DNA from: an uncultured Burkholderiales bacterium
GTDB taxonomy: Bacteria; Pseudomonadota; Gammaproteobacteria; Burkholderiales; Burkholderiaceae_E
Assembly (NCBI GenBank): GCA_903898725.1
Contig: CAIUGQ010000356.1
Coordinates: 1-5,016 of the forward strand
Reading direction: 5' to 3'
DNA length: 5,016 nt
Shown: positions 1-5,016 of the stretch, piece by piece
How the letters are laid out: each line of letters opens with the position of its first letter
Numbering within the stretch: the stretch's first letter is position 1
Program-made: the position numbers and the translations under genes
Notes under the pieces: model-generated
What the model saw: the letters and a program-made list of their open reading frames with translations, nothing else
Database searches by the model: none
Told to the model about the DNA's origin: nothing

Positions 1-399
1 CCGCTCCAGCACGCCGACCGCGCGCTGATCGTCACCGCCAACGACTTCGACTCGATCTTCGCGATGAACCGGATCGTCCAGGCGATCAAGGCGAAAGCGA
101 AGAACTACAACGTCCGGCTCGGCGGCGTGATCGCCAACCGCAGCAAGGACACCGACCAGATCGACAAGTTCAACGATCGCGTCGGCCTGAAGCGCATGGC
201 GCACTTCCCCGACCTCGACGTGATCCGCCGCAGCCGGCTGAAGAAGTCGACGCTGTTCGAGATGGAGTACTCGCCCGAGCTCGAGGCGGTGCAGAACGAA
301 TACCTGCGGCTCGCCGCGGCGCTGTGGGCGGGCACCGATCCGCTCGCGCCCGACGCGCTGAAGGACCGCGAGATCTTCGACCTGCTGGGATTCGACTGA
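1..399 (+). CDS. bchL: BchL, light-independent protochlorophyllide reductase iron-sulfur ATP-binding protein (3' part)
   Basis: The open frame enters from the left edge and ends at TGA 397-399, giving the last 132 residues. BchL is the NifH-like homodimeric [4Fe-4S] ATPase that delivers electrons to the BchN-BchB component of dark-operative protochlorophyllide reductase in bacteriochlorophyll synthesis. Recognisable stretches are VTANDFDSIFAMNRI, the VIANRS segment, the RRSRLKKSTLFEME segment and the terminal FDLLGFD, all typical of BchL rather than of BchX or NifH. The visible part begins with PLQ, which in the family comes a few residues after the second cluster-ligand cysteine. The P-loop and both cluster cysteines are therefore upstream of the window, and no cysteine is present here. 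Family length is about 300 residues, so roughly 55% is missing because of the window edge, not because of damage. The first in-window ATG (64) is internal and is not the start. It is followed after one base by bchM. Confidence 0.96.
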   Translation, partial: PLQHADRALIVTANDFDSIFAMNRIVQAIKAKAKNYNVRLGGVIANRSKDTDQIDKFNDRVGLKRMAHFPDLDVIRRSRLKKSTLFEMEYSPELEAVQNEYLRLAAALWAGTDPLAPDALKDREIFDLLGFD

Positions 400-400
400 C

Positions 401-1105
401 ATGGCCGCAGACACCTCGTACGTCGAGCGCCGCGAGCGCATCGAGCACTACTTCGACCGCACCGCGGTCGAGGCCTGGGCCCGCCTGACCTCGTCGGCGC
501 CGGTCAGTGGCATCCGCGCCACCGTGCGCGCCGGCCGCGACCGGATGCGCACGACGCTGCTCGACTGGCTGCCCGCCGACCTGAACGGCCTGCGGCTGCT
601 GGACGCCGGCTGCGGCACCGGCGCGCTGTCGGTCGAGGCCGCGCGCCGCGGGGCGGACGTGGTGGCGATCGACCTGTCGCCGACCCTGGTCGAGCTCGCC
701 CGCCAGCGGCTGCCCTCGGACCTGGGCACCGGCCGCATCGACTTCCGCTCGGGCGACATGCTCGACGCCGCGCTCGGCGAATTCGATCACGTGGTCGGCA
801 TGGACTCGCTGATCCACTACGAGCCGGCCGACGTCGTGCGCGCGCTGACCGCGCTCGCGCCGCGGGTACGCGGCTCGATGATGTTCACCTTCGCGCCGCG
901 CACGCCGCTGCTGTCGGCGATGCACGGGGTCGGCAAGCTGTTCCCGCGCGCCGACCGGGCGCCGGCGATCGTGCCGGTGGCCGAGGGCGCGCTGCGCCGG
1001 GCGATCGGCGGGGCGCCGGGCCTGGCCGGCTGGTCCGTGGCCCGCACCGAGCGGGTCTCCTCGGGCTTCTACACCTCGCAGGCCCTGGAGATCGTCCGCC
1101 GATGA
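401..1105 (+). CDS. bchM: BchM, magnesium-protoporphyrin IX O-methyltransferase
   Basis: This 234-residue soluble or membrane-associated enzyme transfers a methyl group from S-adenosylmethionine to the propionate on ring C of Mg-protoporphyrin IX, giving the monomethyl ester that AcsF uses. The class I methyltransferase fold is visible: motif I LLDAGCGTG at residues 66-74, the acidic end of strand 2 at D91 in VVAIDLSP, and the GDMLD segment near 118-122. The MDSLIHY segment at 134-140 follows. The N-terminal block with IEHYFDRTAVEAW and the SGFYTSQALE ending are BchM-specific, and length matches the family. The start at 401 lies one base after the bchL stop with only a weak GGGA (387-390) before it, which points to translational coupling. 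The stop overlaps the start of lhaA. Confidence 0.95.
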   Translation: MAADTSYVERRERIEHYFDRTAVEAWARLTSSAPVSGIRATVRAGRDRMRTTLLDWLPADLNGLRLLDAGCGTGALSVEAARRGADVVAIDLSPTLVELARQRLPSDLGTGRIDFRSGDMLDAALGEFDHVVGMDSLIHYEPADVVRALTALAPRVRGSMMFTFAPRTPLLSAMHGVGKLFPRADRAPAIVPVAEGALRRAIGGAPGLAGWSVARTERVSSGFYTSQALEIVRR

Positions 1106-2541
1106 GCAGCGAGGCCCGGCCGAAGCTCTGGCAGACCTGGACGCGGATCGCGCCCGGGCTGCTGCCGTTCGCCGATGCGGCGAGCGACGAGCTGCCGCTC
1201 GGCCGGCTGCTGCGGCTGTCGCTGTTCCAGGTGTCGGTCGGCATGGCGACGGTGCTGATGATCGGCACGCTGAACCGCGTGCTGATCGTCGAGATGGGCG
1301 TGGGCGCCTGGCTGGTCGCGCTGCTGGTCGCGCTGCCGATCCTGGTCGCGCCGTTCCGCGCGCTCGTCGGCTATCGCTCCGACACGCACCGCTCGGTGCT
1401 CGGCTGGCGCCGCGTGCCCTACATCTGGCTCGGCACCTGGCTGCAGTTCGGCGGGTTGGCGATCATGCCGTTCGCGCTGATCCTGCTGTCGGGCGACATC
1501 ACGAACGGTCCGTGGTGGATCGGGCACGCCAGCGCCGCGCTCGCGTTCCTGATGGTCGGCGCCGGCATGCAGACGGTGCAGACCGCGGGCCTGGCGCTCG
1601 CCACCGACATCGCCCCCGAGGCGGCCCGCCCGCGCGTCGTCGCCCTGATGTACGTGATGCTGCTGGCCGGCATGGTGGTGAGCGCGGCGGTCTTCGGCCT
1701 GCTGCTCGCCGAGTTCAGCCAGGTGCGGCTGGTGAAGGTGGTGCAGGGCACCGCCACCGCGACCATGGTGCTGAACCTGATCGCGCTCTGGAAGCAGGAG
1801 CCGCGGGTGCGCGGCCGCCGCGACGACGCGACCGACGACACCGACTTCCGCGGCGCCTGGGCGATGCTCGCCGGTGCGGGCCGCGTGCGCCGCTTCCTGG
1901 TCGGCACGGGCCTGGGCACGGCCGCCTTCAGCATGCAGGACATCGTGCTCGAGCCCTACGGCGGCGAGATCCTGCACCTGGGCGTGGGCGCCACCACCGC
2001 GCTGACCGCGCTGATGGCCGTCGGCTCGCTCGCCGCCTTCGGGCTGGCCGCGCGCTGGCTGAGCCGCGGTGCCGACCCGCTGCGGGTCTCGGGCCTGGGC
2101 GTGGTCGTCGGGCTGTTCGCGTTCTCGGCGGTGATCTTCGCCGAGCCGTTCCAGTCGGCGACGCTGTTCCGCATCGGCGTGCTGGCGATCGGCTTCGGCG
2201 GCGGCCTGTTCGCGGTCGGCACGCTGACCGCCGCGATGGCGCTCGACACCGACGGCTTCAAGGGCCTGGCGCTCGGCGCCTGGGGTGGCGTGCAGGCGAC
2301 CTGCGCCGGCCTCGCGATCGCCGCCGGCGGCGGCCTGCGCGATGCGGTGGCCTCGCTCGCCGAGCGCGGCCTGCTCGGCGAAGTCCTCACCCATCCGGCG
2401 ACCGGCTACGCCGCCGTCTATCACGTCGAGCTGCTGATGCTCTTCACCACCCTGATCGCGATCGGCCCGCTGGTCAGGTCCTCGCGGCGCGCCCCCGTGC
2501 CGTCGTCGTCGAAGTTCGGCCTGCCGGTGCTGCCCGGTTAG
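1102..2541 (+). CDS. lhaA: LhaA, PucC/Bch2-family light-harvesting 1 assembly membrane protein
   Basis: This 479-residue protein belongs to the PucC/LhaA branch of the major facilitator superfamily, usually with 12 transmembrane helices. LhaA promotes assembly of light-harvesting complex 1, probably by handling bacteriochlorophyll or the nascent alpha/beta apoproteins in the membrane; the exact biochemical activity is not settled. Hydrophobic segments run from about residue 38 through 455, broken by a charged central loop at about 229-250. Family signatures are visible: the GYRSDTHRSVLGWRRVPY block near 90-107, MQDIVLEPYGGEI at 278-290, and GAWGGVQATCAGLAIAAGG at 392-410. The gene order bchM-lhaA-puhA separates it from PucC proper, which normally sits with pucBA. 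The ATG at 1102 overlaps the bchM stop as ATGA, with GGAG at 1087-1090 about 11 bases upstream. It ends with TAG, while its neighbours end with TGA. In Rhodobacter a promoter for puhA lies inside this gene; I could not identify one here. Confidence 0.93.
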   Translation: MSSEARPKLWQTWTRIAPGLLPFADAASDELPLGRLLRLSLFQVSVGMATVLMIGTLNRVLIVEMGVGAWLVALLVALPILVAPFRALVGYRSDTHRSVLGWRRVPYIWLGTWLQFGGLAIMPFALILLSGDITNGPWWIGHASAALAFLMVGAGMQTVQTAGLALATDIAPEAARPRVVALMYVMLLAGMVVSAAVFGLLLAEFSQVRLVKVVQGTATATMVLNLIALWKQEPRVRGRRDDATDDTDFRGAWAMLAGAGRVRRFLVGTGLGTAAFSMQDIVLEPYGGEILHLGVGATTALTALMAVGSLAAFGLAARWLSRGADPLRVSGLGVVVGLFAFSAVIFAEPFQSATLFRIGVLAIGFGGGLFAVGTLTAAMALDTDGFKGLALGAWGGVQATCAGLAIAAGGGLRDAVASLAERGLLGEVLTHPATGYAAVYHVELLMLFTTLIAIGPLVRSSRRAPVPSSSKFGLPVLPG

Positions 2542-2570
2542 GGCCGCCGTCGGACATCCAAGGAAAGCCA

Positions 2571-2575
2571 AGGAG
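2571..2575 (+). promoter_or_regulatory. Shine-Dalgarno sequence of puhA
   Basis: AGGAG, preceded by A (AAGGAG from 2570), lies 7 bases before the ATG at 2583. This is the strongest ribosome binding site between complete genes in the window and fixes the puhA start, because the puhA frame stays open for more than a thousand bases upstream. A second, similar motif (AAGGA, 2560-2564) sits 10 bases earlier. Confidence 0.85.
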
Positions 2576-2582
2576 CACCATC

Positions 2583-3347
2583 ATGGGATTCGGAGCCATC
2601 ACGCAGTACGTGGACGTCGCGCAGATCGTCCTCTACATGTTCTGGGCGTTCTTCGCCGGCCTGATCATCTATCTGATCCGCGAGAACAAGCGCGAGGGCT
2701 ATCCGCTCGAGACCGCGAACGGTACCGTCGAGGGCTGGCCGCCCGCGCCGCGGCCCAAGACCTACCTGCTGTCCGACGGCAGCACGGTGCAGGCGCCCAA
2801 CGGCAAGGGCATCGCGCGCAACTACAGCGCCGAGCCGGCCAACCGCTTCAACGGCGCGCCGCTCGAGCCGGTCGGCGATCCGCTGCTCGCGGGCGTCGGG
2901 CCGGGTGCCTGGGCCGAGCGCATGGACCATGTCGAGCAGACCTTCGAGGGGGCCGCGAAGATCGTGCCGCTGCGCACGCTGGCCGACTACGCGGTCGCCG
3001 AGCTCGATCGCGACCCGCGCGGGCTGGCGGTGATCGGCACCGACGGCGAGACCGGCGGCACGGTGGTCGACCTGTGGGTCGACACCTCGGAGGCGACGGT
3101 GCGTCACCTCGAGGTCGCGGTGCAGCTGGCCGACGGCGCCACCCGCAGCGTGCTGCTGCCGATCAACTTCTGCCGGATCACCCGCCGCGGCGTGCGCGTC
3201 GGTGCGCTCTACGCCGCGCAGTTCGCCGGCGTGCCCGGCACCCGCGACCCGCAGCAGATCACGATGCTCGAGGAAGAGAAGATCATGGCCTACTGGGGCG
3301 CCGGGCTGCTGTTCGCTGACGACGACCGCGCCGAGCCGCTGTTCTGA
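2583..3347 (+). CDS. puhA: PuhA, photosynthetic reaction centre H subunit
   Basis: This 254-residue protein is the H subunit of the type-II reaction centre. It caps the cytoplasmic face of the L and M subunits, stabilises the complex and guides protons to the secondary quinone QB. The architecture is typical: a short periplasmic N-terminus, one transmembrane helix at about residues 12-32, the basic segment RENKREGYPLE at 33-43, and a cytoplasmic PRC-barrel domain from about 125 to the end. The VDLWVDTSE motif at 162-170 includes E170, which aligns with Glu H173 of Rhodobacter sphaeroides, a residue important for proton transfer to QB. The ITMLEEEKIMAYWGAGLLFA segment is also characteristic. 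At the aligned position of His H126 and His H128 of that species this protein appears to have E122 and A124. Length is near the usual 250-260. The start is set by AAGGAG at 2570-2575; the frame is open far upstream, but that stretch is arginine-rich shadow of lhaA. puhB follows after 2 bases. Confidence 0.97.
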   Translation: MGFGAITQYVDVAQIVLYMFWAFFAGLIIYLIRENKREGYPLETANGTVEGWPPAPRPKTYLLSDGSTVQAPNGKGIARNYSAEPANRFNGAPLEPVGDPLLAGVGPGAWAERMDHVEQTFEGAAKIVPLRTLADYAVAELDRDPRGLAVIGTDGETGGTVVDLWVDTSEATVRHLEVAVQLADGATRSVLLPINFCRITRRGVRVGALYAAQFAGVPGTRDPQQITMLEEEKIMAYWGAGLLFADDDRAEPLF

Positions 3348-3349
3348 TC

Positions 3350-4039
3350 ATGGACGGACATCGCCACGGCCCCGGGCCGGAACACGACTTCGAGCCGGTG
3401 CCCGGCCTGCCCGAGCCGCTGCCCCAGGGCGAGCGGATGCTGTGGCAGGGCGCGCCCGACGTCTGGTCGCTCGCGCGCCGCGTCTTCCACGTCCGCAAGG
3501 TCGCGGTGTACTTCGGCGTGGTCGGCGCGCTGCAGGTGGCCGGTGCGCTCGCCGAGGGCGAGAGCGTGCGCGAGGCGCTCGGCGGCCTCGCGCTGCTGGT
3601 CTCGGTCGCGGTGCTCGCGATCGGGCTGCTGGTGCTGCTCGCGCAGCTCTCGGCGCGCACCACGCTCTACACGATCACCGACCGGCGCGTGGTGATGCGC
3701 GTGGGCATCGTGTTGACGATGACCTTCAACCTGCCGTTCGCGCGGATCGCGTCGGCCGGGCTGCGCCAGCACGGCGACGGCACCGGCGACCTGCCGCTCG
3801 AGCTCGGCGAGGCGTCGATCGGCTATGCGCACCTGTGGCCGCATGCGCGTCCGTGGCGGCTCGGCCGCCCCGAGCCGATGCTGCGTTGCGTGCCGGACGC
3901 GCAGCGCGTGGGCCGGCTGCTGGCCGAGGCGTGGGCGCAGAGCACCGGCGGCTCGGTGCGTGCGATGACCGTCGCCAGCGCGGACGAGGGCGCATCGCGC
4001 CAGCGTCCGGATGGCCAGACCGCGCTTGCCGGCCACTGA
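3350..4039 (+). CDS. puhB: PuhB, photosynthetic complex (reaction centre) assembly protein
   Basis: This 229-residue inner-membrane protein matches PuhB, which in Rhodobacter capsulatus is a reaction-centre assembly factor that also affects LH1 indirectly. The start reads EHDFEPVPGLPE, then GERMLWQGAPDVW at about 28-39, a pattern common to the family. Two clear hydrophobic segments lie at about 50-68 and 78-99. They are followed by a bacterial PH-like domain with TLYTITDRRVVMRVGI (105-120), then TFNLPFARIASAGLR (125-139), GTGDLPL (144-150) and HLWPHARPWR (161-170). The last 30 residues are hydrophilic and poorly conserved in my judgement. The ATG at 3350 comes 2 bases after the puhA stop, and I see no good Shine-Dalgarno sequence, so it is probably translated by coupling to puhA. 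The molecular mechanism of the family is not well known. Confidence 0.93.
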   Translation: MDGHRHGPGPEHDFEPVPGLPEPLPQGERMLWQGAPDVWSLARRVFHVRKVAVYFGVVGALQVAGALAEGESVREALGGLALLVSVAVLAIGLLVLLAQLSARTTLYTITDRRVVMRVGIVLTMTFNLPFARIASAGLRQHGDGTGDLPLELGEASIGYAHLWPHARPWRLGRPEPMLRCVPDAQRVGRLLAEAWAQSTGGSVRAMTVASADEGASRQRPDGQTALAGH

Positions 4040-4056
4040 GCCGCGGCGCATGATCC

Positions 4057-4062
4057 GAGGAG
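4057..4062 (+). promoter_or_regulatory. Shine-Dalgarno sequence of puhC
   Basis: GAGGAG sits 7 bases before the ATG at 4070, within the 30-base gap between puhB and puhC. It supports 4070 as the start. No hairpin or other structure stands out in this gap. Confidence 0.8.
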
Positions 4063-4069
4063 CCCCGCG

Positions 4070-4531
4070 ATGAGTGCCCGACCCGCTGCCCCCCACGACC
4101 CGATGATCCCGCGCGGCGCGATCGTCGCGATGGGTGCGATCGCGCTGTTCGCCTTCGTCGCCGCCGGGGCGGTGCGCCTGTCGGGCGTCGACGTGCGCGA
4201 GCCCGATGCGGCCGCCGTCGAGACCCGCGCGCTGCGCTTCGAGGACCTGCCCGACGGCTCGATCGCGGTCATCGACCCGCGCAGCGGCACCCGCATCGAG
4301 ACGGTCTCCGGCGAGCAGGGCTTCCTGCGCGGCGTGCTGCGCGGGCTCGCCCGCGAGCGCAAGCGCAATGAGCTCGGCTCGGAGCAGCCCTTCGAGCTCA
4401 TCGGCCGTGCCGATGGGCGCCTGACGCTTCGCGATCCGGCCACCGGCCGGCTCGTCGACCTCGAATCCTTCGGTCCGACCAATGCCGCCGTGTTCGCCCG
4501 GCTGCTGACGGCCGCGCCGCAACGCCCCTGA
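4070..4531 (+). CDS. puhC: PuhC, photosynthetic complex assembly protein
   Basis: This 153-residue protein has one membrane segment at about residues 16-36 near the N-terminus, preceded by PRG, and a soluble remainder that is expected to face the periplasm. It fits PuhC, which is needed for efficient assembly or organisation of the RC-LH1 core in Rhodobacter capsulatus. Family-like features are ALRFEDLPDGSIAVID at 54-69, the GFLRGVLRGLARER block at 84-97, DGRLTLRDPATGRLVDL at 115-131, and FGPTNAAVFARLL at 134-146. Length is close to the roughly 150-160 residues usual for the family. The start is supported by GAGGAG at 4057-4062. It lies between puhB and acsF, and the 14-base gap to acsF leaves no room for the short extra open reading frame that I recall following puhC in some Rhodobacter clusters. 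The exact molecular role of PuhC is not established. Confidence 0.92.
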   Translation: MSARPAAPHDPMIPRGAIVAMGAIALFAFVAAGAVRLSGVDVREPDAAAVETRALRFEDLPDGSIAVIDPRSGTRIETVSGEQGFLRGVLRGLARERKRNELGSEQPFELIGRADGRLTLRDPATGRLVDLESFGPTNAAVFARLLTAAPQRP

Positions 4532-4533
4532 AC

Positions 4534-4537
4534 GGAG
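4534..4537 (+). promoter_or_regulatory. Shine-Dalgarno sequence of acsF
   Basis: GGAG lies 8 bases before the ATG at 4546, just after the puhC stop (4529-4531). It supports this start and suggests acsF is translated from the same message as puhC, with no separate promoter in the 14-base gap. Confidence 0.75.
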
Positions 4538-4545
4538 ACCCCGCC

Positions 4546-5016
4546 ATGGCGCAAGACACCACGATCGACAGCCCGGAACAGGTGATGGCGCACGCCAAGG
4601 CGAGCACCCTCATCAGCCCGCGCTTCTACACCACCGACTACGACGCGATGAACCGCATCGACGTCTCGCCGATGCGCGCCGAGTGGGACGCCCACATGCT
4701 CGAGTACGCGGGCGACAACAACCACGACCACTTCCAGCGCACCGGCGACTTCCTCGCCGAGATGCACGACCTCGATCCGGCGATGCGCCAGGAGTTCCTG
4801 GACTTCCTCGTGACCTCGCTGACCTCGGAGTACTCGGGCTGCGTGCTCTACAACGAGATTCGCAAGAACGTCACCAACCCGGACATCAAGCAGCTGATGA
4901 CGTACCTGGTGCGCGACGAGTCGCGCCACGCGAACTTCATCAACCAGTCGCTCAAGGACTTCGGGCTCGGCGTGGACCTCGCCACGCTCAAGGCCACCAA
5001 GGAGTACACCTACGTC
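4546..5016 (+). CDS. acsF: AcsF, aerobic magnesium-protoporphyrin IX monomethyl ester oxidative cyclase (5' part)
   Basis: The first 157 codons of acsF run to the right edge; the family is about 350-360 residues, so a little over half is missing. AcsF is a membrane-associated diiron enzyme that uses molecular oxygen to form the isocyclic ring E from the Mg-protoporphyrin monomethyl ester made by BchM. Visible family blocks are STLISPRFYTTDYDAMNRIDVSP at about 20-42 (a conserved opening), RAEWDAH at 44-50, DNNHDHFQRT at 57-66, SEYSGCVLYNEI at 94-105, and RDESRHANFIN at 123-133. The last contains the ExxH pair E125/H128 typical of ferritin-like diiron sites, and E95 or E104 may be a further ligand. 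The second half of the metal site lies beyond the window. It is co-oriented with puhC and probably in the same operon. It implies bacteriochlorophyll can be made with oxygen present; it does not say whether the anaerobic BchE cyclase is also present. Confidence 0.97.
   Translation, partial: MAQDTTIDSPEQVMAHAKASTLISPRFYTTDYDAMNRIDVSPMRAEWDAHMLEYAGDNNHDHFQRTGDFLAEMHDLDPAMRQEFLDFLVTSLTSEYSGCVLYNEIRKNVTNPDIKQLMTYLVRDESRHANFINQSLKDFGLGVDLATLKATKEYTYV

Larger units (their letters stand above)
1..5016 (+). other. Photosynthesis superoperon segment (bchL-bchM-lhaA-puhABC-acsF)
   Basis: All seven genes point the same way with gaps of 1, -4, 41, 2, 30 and 14 bases. I saw no terminator-like hairpin with a T tract and no obvious promoter in the gaps. 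The order matches the well-known bch-lhaA-puh superoperon of purple bacteria, in which pigment synthesis and core-complex assembly are transcribed together. Any promoter internal to lhaA, as described in Rhodobacter, would be inside coding sequence and is not recognisable by eye here. Confidence 0.88.

Noticed and set aside
1069..2571. 500-codon open frame on the minus strand opposite lhaA
   Set aside because: It is rich in Arg, His, Gln, Ala and Gly, with no recognisable domain, and lies wholly opposite a well-conserved membrane protein gene. Such long antisense frames are expected in DNA with very high GC at third codon positions.
2542..2582. Possible promoter or redox-regulator site (PpsR/CrtJ type TGT-N12-ACA) before puhA
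   Set aside because: The only ACA in the gap (2554-2556) has no TGT at the right distance, and no -35/-10 pair is evident. A promoter inside lhaA remains possible but cannot be supported by eye.
3202..4053. 283-codon + strand open frame spanning the end of puhA and all of puhB
   Set aside because: It runs in another frame across the puhA/puhB junction and is almost entirely Arg, Ala and Gly; the conserved proteins are in the other frames.
4040..4069. Possible terminator between puhB and puhC
   Set aside because: The gap contains a small CCGCGG palindrome but no stable stem-loop followed by a T run, and puhC follows at once with its own ribosome binding site.
3290..4929. Two long overlapping minus-strand open frames (about 410 and 368 codons) opposite puhB, puhC and acsF
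   Set aside because: They cross three recognised genes and overlap each other in different frames, with low-complexity composition; they are shadows of the GC-rich coding strand.
1..5016. Search for an undescribed system, mobile element, CRISPR array or RNA gene
   Set aside because: Every stretch is accounted for by seven well-known photosynthesis genes with short gaps; no repeats, transposase-like protein, tRNA-like folds or unassigned genes were seen.

Overview
This window is a slice of a purple-bacterial photosynthesis gene cluster. All seven genes lie on the + strand in the order bchL (3' end) - bchM - lhaA - puhA - puhB - puhC - acsF (5' end). DNA is very GC-rich, with G or C in nearly every third codon position. 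The gene order and protein motifs indicate an (an)oxygenic, type-II reaction-centre phototroph among the Proteobacteria. The style of BchM and AcsF suggests a beta- or gammaproteobacterium, but that is only an impression from remembered sequences and alphaproteobacteria are not excluded.

Region by region: 1-399 is the C-terminal part of BchL, the iron-sulfur ATPase of dark-operative protochlorophyllide reductase. 401-1105 is BchM, the Mg-protoporphyrin IX O-methyltransferase. 1102-2541 is an LhaA/PucC-family membrane protein for LH1 assembly, overlapping bchM by an ATGA. A 41-base gap carries a strong Shine-Dalgarno sequence, followed by puhA (2583-3347, reaction-centre H subunit). puhB (3350-4039) and puhC (4070-4531) encode reaction-centre/LH1 assembly factors. 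acsF (from 4546, running off the window) encodes the oxygen-dependent Mg-protoporphyrin monomethyl ester cyclase.

The genes act together. BchM makes the substrate of AcsF, AcsF closes the isocyclic ring to yield protochlorophyllide (as the divinyl form), and BchL powers reduction of that product toward bacteriochlorophyll. LhaA, PuhB and PuhC help place pigment and apoproteins into the core complex whose H subunit is PuhA. Gaps between genes are 1, -4, 41, 2, 30 and 14 bases, with no hairpin terminator seen, so the whole window reads as one transcription unit (the classic bch-puh superoperon). No stretch of 300 bases lacks a gene.

I found no RNA gene, mobile element, CRISPR array or unknown system. 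The items worth a second look are modest: an apparent loss of the two surface histidines of the H subunit known as the proton entry point in Rhodobacter sphaeroides, a repeated Shine-Dalgarno-like motif before puhA, and direct linkage of puhC to acsF.
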